A stretch of DNA of 64,000 bases from Eudorina sp. 2006-703-Eu-15 (taxonomy: Eukaryota > Chlorophyta > Chlorophyceae > Chlamydomonadales > Volvocaceae), in the NCBI GenBank assembly GCA_003117195.1, contig BDSI01000049.1, forward strand, positions 124,001-188,000, read 5' to 3'. Numbering within the stretch: the stretch's first letter is position 1; every line of letters starts with the position of its first letter. The notes beneath the pieces were generated by a model that made no database searches, was not told the origin of the DNA, and was given only the letters and a program-made list of their open reading frames with translations. The position numbers and the translations under genes are program-made. Shown piece after piece: positions 53,301-64,000 of this stretch.

Positions 53301-56300
53301 CAGGCCCAGTGGCCCCGATAGGCATACGATGCCCCTGATGTGGCGGGCTGGGTGATAGGGCGCGGCGGCGGTCCGTCGTGGGGCCAGGTCGCATCCGAAC
53401 AGGGGGGCATGGGAACAGGCTGGGGCATGCGATGCGGCGGCAGGCCCACCTTAACGCCGCGCCTAATCGGATTGACATTCCGACCAGGCCCAGTGGCCCC
53501 GATAGGCATACAATGCCCTGATGGGGCGGGCTGGGTGATAGGGCGCGGCGGCGGTCCGTCGTGGGGCCAGGTCGCATCCGAACAGGGGGGCATGGGAACA
53601 GGCTGGGGCATGCGATGCGGCGGCAGGCCCACCTTAACGCCGCGCCTGACATTCCGACCAGGCCCAGTGGCCCCGATAGGCATACGATGCCCCTGATGTG
53701 GCGGGCTGGGTGATAGGGCGCGGCGGCGGTCCGTCGTGGGGCCAGGTCGCATCCGAACAGGGGGGCAGGCTGGGGCATGCGATGCGGCGGCAGGCCCACC
53801 TTAACGCCGCGCCTAATCGGATTGACATTCCGACCAGGCCCAGTGGCCCCGATAGGCATACGATGCCCCTGATGTGGCGGGCTGGGTGATAGGGCGCGGC
53901 GGCGGTCCGTCGTGGGGCCAGGTCGCATCCGAACAGGGGGCATGGGAACAGGCTGGGGCATGCGATGCGGCGGCAGGCCCACCCTAACGCCGCGCCTAAT
54001 CGGATTGACATTCCGACCAGGCCCAGTGGCCCCGATAGGCATACGATGCCCCTGATGTGGCGGGCTGGGTGATAGGGCGCGGCGGCGGTCCGTCGTGGGG
54101 CCAGGTCGCATCCGAACAGGGGGGCATGGGAACAGGCTGGGGCATGCGATGCGGCGGCAGGCCCACCTTAACGCCGCGCCTGACATTCCGACCAGGCCCA
54201 GTGGCCCCGATAGGCATACGATGCCCCTGATGTGGCGGGCTGGGTGATAGGGCGCGGCGGCGGTCCGTCGTGGGGCCAGGTCGCATCCGAACAGGGGGCA
54301 GGGGGCAGGCTGGGGCATGCGATGCGGCGGCAGGCCCACCCTAACGCCGCGCCTGATCGGATTGACATTCCGACCAGGCCCAGTGGCCCCGATAGGCATA
54401 CGATGCCCCTGATGTGGCGGGCTGGGTGATAGGGCGCGGCGGCGGTCCGTCGTGGGGCCAGGTCGCATCCGAACAGGGGGACAGGGGGCAGGCTGGGGCA
54501 TGCGATGCGGCGGCAGGCCCACCCTAACGCCGCGCCTGATCGGATTGACATTCCGACCAGGCCCAGTGGCCCCGATAGGCATACGATGCCCCTGATGTGG
54601 CGGGCTGGGTGATAGGGCGCGGCGGCGGTCCGTCGTGGGGCCAGGTCGCATCCGAACAGGGGGGCATGGGAACAGGCTGGGGCATGCGATGCGGCGGCAG
54701 GCCCACCTTAACGCCGCGCCTAATCGGATTGACATTCCGACCAGGCCCAGTGGCCCCGATAGGCATACGATGCCCCTGATGTGGCGGGCTGGGTGATAGG
54801 GCGCGGCGGCGGTCCGTCGTGGGGCCAGGTCGCATCCGAACAGGGGGGCATGGGAACAGGCTGGGGCATGCGATGCGGCGGCAGGCCCACCTTAACGCCG
54901 CGCCTGATCGGATTGACATTCCGACCAGGCCCAGTGGCCCCGATAGGCATACGATGCCCCTGATGTGGCGGGCTGGGTGATAGGGCGCGGCGGCGGTCCG
55001 TCGTGGGGCCAGGTCGCATCCGAACAGGGGGGCATGGGAACAGGCTGGGGCATGCGATGCGGCGGCAGGCCCACCCTAACGCCGCGCCTAATCGGATTGA
55101 CATTCCGACCAGGCCCAGTGGCCCCGATAGGCATACGATGCCCCTGATGTGGCGGGCTGGGTGATAGGGCGCGGCGGCGGTCCGTCGTGGGGCCAGGTCG
55201 CATCCGAACAGGGGGGCAGGGGGGCAGGCTGGGGCATGCGATGCGGCGGCAGGCCCACCCTAACGCCGCGCCTAATCGGATTGACATTCCGACCAGGCCC
55301 AGTGGCCCCGATAGGCATACGATGCCCCTGATGTGGCGGGCTGGGTGATAGGGCGCGGCGGCGGTCCGTCGTGGGGCCAGGTCGCATCCGAACAGGGGGG
55401 CATGGGAACAGGCTGGGGCATGCGATGCGGCGGCAGGCCCACCTTAACGCCGCGCCTAATCGGATTGACATTCCGACCAGGCCCAGTGGCCCCGATAGGC
55501 ATACGATGCCCCTGATGTGGCGGGCTGGGTGATAGGGCGCGGCGGCGGTCCGTCGTGGGGCCAGGTCGCATCCGAACAGGGGGGCATGGGAACAGGCTGG
55601 GGCATGCGATGCGGCGGCAGGCCCACCTTAACGCCGCGCCTGATCGGATTGACAGTCCGACCAGGCCCAGTGGCCCCGATAGGCATACGATGCCCCTGAT
55701 GTGGCGGGCTGGGTGATAGGGCGCGGCGGCGGTCCGTCGTGGGGCCAGGTCGCATCCGAACAGGGGGCAGGGGGGCAGGCTGGGGCATGCGATGCGGCGG
55801 CAGGCCCACCCTAACGCCGCGCCTGATCGGATTGACATTCCGACCAGGCCCAGTGGCCCCGATAGGCATACGATGCCCCTGATGTGGCGGGCTGGGTGAT
55901 AGGGCGCGGCGGCGGTCCGTCGTGGGGCCAGGTCGCATCCGAACAGGGGGGCATGGGAACAGGCTGGGGCATGCGATGCGGCGGCAGGCCCACCTTAACG
56001 CCGCGCCTAATCGGATTGACATTCCGACCAGGCCCAGTGGCCCCGATAGGCATACAATGCCCTGATGTGGCGGGCTGGGTGATAGGGCGCGGCGGCGGTC
56101 CGTCGTGGGGCCAGGTCGCATCCGAACAGGGGGGCATGGGAACAGGCTGGGGCATGCGATGCGGCGGCAGGCCCACCTTAACGCCGCGCCTGACATTCCG
56201 ACCAGGCCCAGTGGCCCCGATAGGCATACGATGCCCCTGATGTGGCGGGCTGGGTGATAGGGCGCGGCGGCGGTCCGTCGTGGGGCCAGGTCGCATCCGA

Positions 56301-59300
56301 ACAGGGGGGCATGGGAACAGGCTGGGGCATGCGATGCGGCGGCAGGCCCACCTTAACGCCGCGCCTGATCGGATTGACATTCCGACCAGGCCCAGTGGCC
56401 CCGATAGGCATACGATGCCCCTGATGTGGCGGGCTGGGTGATAGGGCGCGGCGGCGGTCCGTCGTGGGGCCAGGTCGCATCCGAACAGGGGGCAGGGGGG
56501 CAGGCTGGGGCATGCGATGCGGCGGCAGGCCCACCCTAACGCCGCGCCTGATCGGATTGACATTCCGACCAGGCCCAGTGGCCCCGATAGGCATACGATG
56601 CCCCTGATGTGGCGGGCTGGGTGATAGGGCGCGGCGGCGGTCCGTCGTGGGGCCAGGTCGCATCCGAACAGGGGGGCATGGGAACAGGCTGGGGCATGCG
56701 ATGCGGCGGCAGGCCCACCTAACGCCGCGCCTAATCGGATTGACATTCCGACCAGGCCCAGTGGCCCCGATAGGCATACGATGCCCCTGATGTGGCGGGC
56801 TGGGTGATAGGGCGCGGCGGCGGTCCGTCGTGGGGCCAGGTCGCATCCGAACAGGGGGGCATGGGAACAGGCTGGGGCATGCGATGCGGCGGCAGGCCCA
56901 CCTTAACGCCGCGCCTGATCGGATTGACATTCCGACCAGGCCCAGTGGCCCCGATAGGCATACGATGCCCCTGATGTGGCGGGCTGGGTGATAGGGCGCG
57001 GCGGCGGTCCGTCGTGGGGCCAGGTCGCATCCGAACAGGGGGGCATGGGAACAGGCTGGGGCATGCGATGCGGCGGCAGGCCCACCCTAACGCCGCGCCT
57101 AATCGGATTGACATTCCGACCAGGCCCAGTGGCCCCGATAGGCATACGATGCCCCTGATGTGGCGGGCTGGGTGATAGGGCGCGGCGGCGGTCCGTCGTG
57201 GGGCCAGGTCGCATCCGAACAGGGGGGCAGGGGGGCAGGCTGGGGCATGCGATGCGGCGGCAGGCCCACCCTAACGCCGCGCCTAATCGGATTGACATTC
57301 CGACCAGGCCCAGTGGCCCCGATAGGCATACGATGCCCCTGATGTGGCGGGCTGGGTGATAGGGCGCGGCGGCGGTCCGTCGTGGGGCCAGGTCGCATCC
57401 GAACAGGGGGGCATGGGAACAGGCTGGGGCATGCGATGCGGCGGCAGGCCCACCTTAACGCCGCGCCTAATCGGATTGACATTCCGACCAGGCCCAGTGG
57501 CCCCGATAGGCATACGATGCCCCTGATGTGGCGGGCTGGGTGATAGGGCGCGGCGGCGGTCCGTCGTGGGGCCAGGTCGCATCCGAACAGGGGGGCATGG
57601 GAACAGGCTGGGGCATGCGATGCGGCGGCAGGCCCACCTTAACGCCGCGCCTGATCGGATTGACAGTCCGACCAGGCCCAGTGGCCCCGATAGGCATACG
57701 ATGCCCCTGATGTGGCGGGCTGGGTGATAGGGCGCGGCGGCGGTCCGTCGTGGGGCCAGGTCGCATCCGAACAGGGGGACAGGGGGGCAGGCTGGGGCAT
57801 GCGATGCGGCGGCAGGCCCACCCTAACGCCGCGCCTGATCGGATTGACATTCCGACCAGGCCCAGTGGCCCCGATAGGCATACGATGCCCCTGATGTGGC
57901 GGGCTGGGTGATAGGGCGCGGCGGCGGTCCGTCGTGGGGCCAGGTCGCATCCGAACAGGGGGGCATGGGAACAGGCTGGGGCATGCGATGCGGCGGCAGG
58001 CCCACCTTAACGCCGCGCCTAATCGGATTGACATTCCGACCAGGCCCAGTGGCCCCGATAGGCATACGATGCCCCTGATGTGGCGGGCTGGGTGATAGGG
58101 CGCGGCGGCGGTCCGTCGTGGGGCCAGGTCGCATCCGAACAGGGGGGCATGGGAACAGGCTGGGGCATGCGATGCGGCGGCAGGCCCACCTTAACGCCGC
58201 GCCTGACATTCCGACCAGGCCCAGTGGCCCCGATAGGCATACGATGCCCCTGATGTGGCGGGCTGGGTGATAGGGCGCGGCGGCGGTCCGTCGTGGGGCC
58301 AGGTCGCATCCGAACAGGGGGGCATGGGAACAGGCTGGGGCATGCGATGCGGCGGCAGGCCCACCTTAACGCCGCGCCTGATCGGATTGACAGTCCGACC
58401 AGGCCCAGTGGCCCCGATAGGCATACGATGCCCCTGATGTGGCGGGCTGGGTGATAGGGCGCGGCGGCGGTCCGTCGTGGGGCCAGGTCGCATCCGAACA
58501 GGGGGCAGGGGGGCAGGCTGGGGCATGCGATGCGGCGGCAGGCCCACCCTAACGCCGCGCCTGATCGGATTGACATTCCGACCAGGCCCAGTGGCCCCGA
58601 TAGGCATACGATGCCCCTGATGTGGCGGGCTGGGTGATAGGGCGCGGCGGCGGTCCGTCGTGGGGCCAGGTCGCATCCGAACAGGGGGGCATGGGAACAG
58701 GCTGGGGCATGCGATGCGGCGGCAGGCCCACCTTAACGCCGCGCCTAATCGGATTGACATTCCGACCAGGCCCAGTGGCCCCGATAGGCATACGATGCCC
58801 CTGATGTGGCGGGCTGGGTGATAGGGCGCGGCGGCGGTCCGTCGTGGGGCCAGGTCGCATCCGAACAGGGGGGCATGGGAACAGGCTGGGGCATGCGATG
58901 CGGCGGCAGGCCCACCTTAACGCCGCGCCTGATCGGATTGACATTCCGACCAGGCCCAGTGGCCCCGATAGGCATACGATGCCCCTGATGTGGCGGGCTG
59001 GGTGATAGGGCGCGGCGGCGGTCCGTCGTGGGGCCAGGTCGCATCCGAACAGGGGGGCATGGGAACAGGCTGGGGCATGCGATGCGGCGGCAGGCCCACC
59101 CTAACGCCGCGCCTAATCGGATTGACATTCCGACCAGGCCCAGTGGCCCCGATAGGCATACGATGCCCCTGATGTGGCGGGCTGGGTGATAGGGCGCGGC
59201 GGCGGTCCGTCGTGGGGCCAGGTCGCATCCGAACAGGGGGGCAGGGGGCAGGCTGGGGCATGCGATGCGGCGGCAGGCCCACCCTAACGCCGCGCCTAAT

Positions 59301-62300
59301 CGGATTGACATTCCGACCAGGCCCAGTGGCCCCGATAGGCATACGATGCCCCTGATGTGGCGGGCTGGGTGATAGGGCGCGGCGGCGGTCCGTCGTGGGG
59401 CCAGGTCGCATCCGAACAGGGGGGCATGGGAACAGGCTGGGGCATGCGATGCGGCGGCAGGCCCACCTTAACGCCGCGCCTAATCGGATTGACATTCCGA
59501 CCAGGCCCAGTGGCCCCGATAGGCATACGATGCCCCTGATGTGGCGGGCTGGGTGATAGGGCGCGGCGGCGGTCCGTCGTGGGGCCAGGTCGCATCCGAA
59601 CAGGGGGGCATGGGAACAGGCTGGGGCATGCGATGCGGCGGCAGGCCCACCTTAACGCCGCGCCTGATCGATTGACATTCCGACCAGGCCCAGTGGCCCC
59701 GATAGGCATACGATGCCCCTGATGTGGCGGGCTGGGTGATAGGGCGCGGCGGCGGTCCGTCGTGGGGCCAGGTCGCATCCGAACAGGGGGGCATGGGACA
59801 GGCTGGGGCATGCGATGCGGCGGCAGGCCCACCCTAACGCCGCGCCTGATCGGATTGACATTCCGACCAGGCCCAGTGGCCCCGATAGGCATACGATGCC
59901 CCTGATGTGGCGGGCTGGGTGATAGGGCGCGGCGGCGGTCCGTCGTGGGGCCAGGTCGCATCCGAACAGGGGGGCATGGGAACAGGCTGGGGCATGCGAT
60001 GCGGCGGCAGGCCCACCCTAACGCCGCGCCTAATCGGATTGACATTCCGACCAGGCCCAGTGGCCCCGATAGGCATACGATGCCCCTGATGTGGCGGGCT
60101 GGGTGATAGGGCGCGGCGGCGGTCCGTCGTGGGGCCAGGTCGCATCCGAACAGGGGGGCATGGGGCAGGCTGGGGCATGCGATGCGGCGGCAGGCCCACC
60201 TAACGCCGCGCCTAATCGGATTGACATTCCGACCAGGCCCAGTGGCCCCGATAGGCATACGATGCCCCTGATGTGGCGGGCTGGGTGATAGGGCGCGGCG
60301 GCGGTCCGTCGTGGGGCCAGGTCGCATCCGAACAGGGGGGCATGGGAACAGGCTGGGGCATGCGATGCGGCGGCAGGCCCACCTTAACGCCGCGCCTGAT
60401 CGGATTGACATTCCGACCAGGCCCAGTGGCCCCGATAGGCATACGATGCCCCTGATGTGGCGGGCTGGGTGATAGGGCGCGGCGGCGGTCCGTCGTGGGG
60501 CCAGGTCGCATCCGAACAGGGGGGCATGGGAACAGGCTGGGGCATGCGATGCGGCGGCAGGCCCACCTTAACGCCGCGCCTGATCGGATTGACATTCCGA
60601 CCAGGCCCAGTGGCCCCGATAGGCATACGATGCCCCTGATGTGGCGGGCTGGGTGATAGGGCGCGGCGGCGGTCCGTCGTGGGGCCAGGTCGCATCCGAA
60701 CAGGGGGCAGGGGGCAGGCTGGGGCATGCGATGCGGCGGCAGGCCCACCCTAACGCCGCGCCTGATCGGATTGACATTCCGACCAGGCCCAGTGGCCCCG
60801 ATAGGCATACGATGCCCCTGATGTGGCGGGCTGGGTGATAGGGCGCGGCGGCGGTCCGTCGTGGGGCCAGGTCGCATCCGAACAGGGGGGCATGGGAACA
60901 GGCTGGGGCATGCGATGCGGCGGCAGGCCCACCCTAACGCCGCGCCTAATCGGATTGACATTCCGACCAGGCCCAGTGGCCCCGATAGGCATACGATGCC
61001 CCTGATGTGGCGGGCTGGGTGATAGGGCGCGGCGGCGGTCCGTCGTGGGGCCAGGTCGCATCCGAACAGGGGGGCAGGGGGCAGGCTGGGGCATGCGATG
61101 CGGCGGCAGGCCCACCCTAACGCCGCGCCTAATCGGATTGACATTCCGACCAGGCCCAGTGGCCCCGATAGGCATACGATGCCCCTGATGTGGCGGGCTG
61201 GGTGATAGGGCGCGGCGGCGGTCCGTCGTGGGGCCAGGTCGCATCCGAACAGGGGGGCATGGGAACAGGCTGGGGCATGCGATGCGGCGGCAGGCCCACC
61301 TTAACGCCGCGCCTAATCGGATTGACATTCCGACCAGGCCCAGTGGCCCCGATAGGCATACGATGCCCCTGATGTGGCGGGCTGGGTGATAGGGCGCGGC
61401 GGCGGTCCGTCGTGGGGCCAGGTCGCATCCGAACAGGGGGGCATGGGAACAGGCTGGGGCATGCGATGCGGCGGCAGGCCCACCTTAACGCCGCGCCTGA
61501 TCGGATTGACAGTCCGACCAGGCCCAGTGGCCCCGATAGGCATACGATGCCCCTGATGTGGCGGGCTGGGTGATAGGGCGCGGCGGCGGTCCGTCGTGGG
61601 GCCAGGTCGCATCCGAACAGGGGGCAGGGGGCAGGCTGGGGCATGCGATGCGGCGGCAGGCCCACCCTAACGCCGCGCCTGATCGGATTGACATTCCGAC
61701 CAGGCCCAGTGGCCCCGATAGGCATACGATGCCCCTGATGTGGCGGGCTGGGTGATAGGGCGCGGCGGCGGTCCGTCGTGGGGCCAGGTCGCATCCGAAC
61801 AGGGGGGCATGGGAACAGGCTGGGGCATGCGATGCGGCGGCAGGCCCACCTTAACGCCGCGCCTAATCGGATTGACATTCCGACCAGGCCCAGTGGCCCC
61901 GATAGGCATACGATGCCCCTGATGTGGCGGGCTGGGTGATAGGGCGCGGCGGCGGTCCGTCGTGGGGCCAGGTCGCATCCGAACAGGGGGGCATGGGAAC
62001 AGGCTGGGGCATGCGATGCGGCGGCAGGCCCACCCTAACGCCGCGCCTAATCGGATTGACATTCCGACCAGGCCCAGTGGCCCCGATAGGCATACGATGC
62101 CCCTGATGTGGCGGGCTGGGTGATAGGGCGCGGCGGCGGTCCGTCGTGGGGCCAGGTCGCATCCGAACAGGGGGGCAGGGGGCAGGCTGGGGCATGCGAT
62201 GCGGCGGCAGGCCCACCCTAACGCCGCGCCTAATCGGATTGACATTCCGACCAGGCCCAGTGGCCCCGATAGGCATACGATGCCCCTGATGTGGCGGGCT

Positions 62301-64000
62301 GGGTGATAGGGCGCGGCGGCGGTCCGTCGTGGGGCCAGGTCGCATCCGAACAGGGGGGCATGGGAACAGGCTGGGGCATGCGATGCGGCGGCAGGCCCAC
62401 CTAACGCCGCGCCTAATCGGATTGACATTCCGACCAGGCCCAGTGGCCCCGATAGGCATACGATGCCCCTGATGTGGCGGGCTGGGTGATAGGGCGCGGC
62501 GGCGGTCCGTCGTGGGGCCAGGTCGCATCCGAACAGGGGGGCATGGGAACAGGCTGGGGCATGCGATGCGGCGGCAGGCCCACCTTAACGCCGCGCCTGA
62601 TCGGATTGACATTCCGACCAGGCCCAGTGGCCCCGATAGGCATACGATGCCCCTGATGTGGCGGGCTGGGTGATAGGGCGCGGCGGCGGTCCGTCGTGGG
62701 GCCAGGTCGCATCCGAACAGGGGGGCATGGGAACAGGCTGGGGCATGCGATGCGGCGGCAGGCCCACCTTAACGCCGCGCCTGATCGGATTGACATTCCG
62801 ACCAGGCCCAGTGGCCCCGATAGGCATACGATGCCCCTGATGTGGCGGGCTGGGTGATAGGGCGCGGCGGCGGTCCGTCGTGGGGCCAGGTCGCATCCGA
62901 ACAGGGGGGCATGGGAACAGGCTGGGGCATGCGATGCGGCGGCAGGCCCACCCTAACGCCGCGCCTGATCGGATTGACATTCCGACCAGGCCCAGTGGCC
63001 CCGATAGGCATACGATGCCCCTGATGTGGCGGGCTGGGTGATAGGGCGCGGCGGCGGTCCGTCGTGGGGCCAGGTCGCATCCGAACAGGGGGGCATGGGA
63101 ACAGGCTGGGGCATGCGATGCGGCGGCAGGCCCACCTTAACGCCGCGCCTGATCGGATTGACATTCCGACCAGGCCCAGTGGCCCCGATAGGCATACGAT
63201 GCCCCTGATGTGGCGGGCTGGGTGATAGGGCGCGGCGGCGGTCCGTCGTGGGGCCAGGTCGCATCCGAACAGGGGGCAGGGGGCAGGCTGGGGCATGCGA
63301 TGCGGCGGCAGGCCCACCCTAACGCCGCGCCTGATCGGATTGACATTCCGACCAGGCCCAGTGGCCCCGATAGGCATACGATGCCCCTGATGTGGCGGGC
63401 TGGGTGATAGGGCGCGGCGGCGGTCCGTCGTGGGGCCAGGTCGCATCCGAACAGGGGGGCATGGGAACAGGCTGGGGCATGCGATGCGGCGGCAGGCCCA
63501 CCTAACGCCGCGCCTAATCGGATTGACATTCCGACCAGGCCCAGTGGCCCCGATAGGCATACGATGCCCCTGATGTGGCGGGCTGGGTGATAGGGCGCGG
63601 CGGCGGTCCGTCGTGGGGCCAGGTCGCATCCGAACAGGGGGCAGGGGGCAGGCTGGGGCATGCGATGCGGCGGCAGGCCCACCCTAACGCCGCGCCTGAT
63701 CGGATTGACATTCCGACCAGGCCCAGTGGCCCCGATAGGCATACGATGCCCCTGATGTGGCGGGCTGGGTGATAGGGCGCGGCGGCGGTCCGTCGTGGGG
63801 CCAGGTCGCATCCGAACAGGGGGGCATGGGAACAGGCTGGGGCATGCGATGCGGCGGCAGGCCCACCTTAACGCCGCGCCTAATCGGATTGACATTCCGA
63901 CCAGGCCCAGTGGCCCCGATAGGCATACGATGCCCCTGATGTGGCGGGCTGGGTGATAGGGCGCGGCGGCGGTCCGTCGTGGGGCCAGGTCGCATCCGAA
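50392..64000. repeat. Satellite B: 184-bp GC-rich tandem array
   Basis: About 74 head-to-tail monomers of mostly 184 bp begin with GGCCCCGATAGGCATACGAT and run past the window end. Diagnostic variants include: a 9-bp loss of AATCGGATT near the unit end (for example near 50908, 52370, 53648, 54180, 56190 and 58204); units where CATGGGAA is replaced or missing in the G-rich stretch; ACAATGCCCTGATG in place of ACGATGCCCCTGATG (about 52050, 53510, 56053); and GACAGTCC in place of GACATTCC (about 51648, 53108, 55651, 57663, 58390, 61508). Some variants recur at about 2,011 bp (55149/57160, 55651/57663, 54180/56190/58204), indicating an 11-monomer higher-order repeat. Every open frame here, on both strands, is a product of periodicity. 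Confidence 0.97.

Noticed and set aside
50392..64000. Dozens of overlapping open frames on both strands (60 to 550 codons) in satellite B
   Set aside because: They repeat with the 184-bp monomer, occur on both strands at once and change frame at monomer indels; they follow from GC-rich periodic DNA.

Overview
The window looks like nuclear DNA of a chlamydomonadalean (volvocine-type) green alga. The reasons are: a gene broken into more than twenty short exons with GT-AG introns; the PAS and multi-membrane-span pattern of the algal TmcB/TmcC-like proteins; a LINE whose reverse transcriptase and flanking domains resemble the Dualen/RandI group first described in Chlamydomonas; and GC-rich satellites beside moderately AC-rich and AT-rich stretches. 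No bacterial operon, rRNA or tRNA gene was seen. These assignments come from reading motifs by eye; no database was searched.

Layout. 1-2063: satellite A, 13 monomers of 159 bp arranged as a four-monomer higher-order repeat, each with a 14-bp palindrome. 2480-4552: an unrecognised long open frame. 5038-13733: a LINE-like retrotransposon (membrane-like N-terminus, Josephin-like cysteine protease, APE-type endonuclease, reverse transcriptase, RNase H), broken by one stop and one frameshift. 14118-26116: a TmcB/TmcC-like PAS protein gene of about 24 exons. Its 5' end is missing next to the LINE, and its 3' end runs straight into an antisense Ty3/gypsy pol fragment.

A 10.36-kb segment, from the fifth exon of that gene into the gypsy element, is directly duplicated (16994-27349 and 27350-37709). 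The junction has a 4-bp microhomology. The copies are almost identical, yet each carries its own frameshift in a different exon. The gypsy pol frame is intact only in the second copy (36479-39496, minus strand).

39718-45324: a multi-exon, DUF6729-like, RNase H-fold transposase-type gene with a GC-AG intron, a 46-residue Pro/Gln-rich minisatellite and a C-terminal zinc knuckle. 46359-47975: a 60-bp tandem array built of three related 20-bp units and bounded on both sides by inverted 20-bp units. 48537-48824: a retroelement remnant. 48840-49545: TTACGG-rich 22-bp repeats running into a short coding-like tail. About 50392-64000: satellite B, a 184-bp GC-rich monomer (roughly 74 copies, with a higher-order period near 2.01 kb) that continues past the window end.

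Overall this is a repeat-rich, probably heterochromatic or subtelomeric/pericentromeric region. A host gene has been cut up by mobile elements and then tandemly duplicated. The genes are not an operon or pathway; apart from the Tmc-like gene, everything recognisable is mobile-element or satellite DNA.
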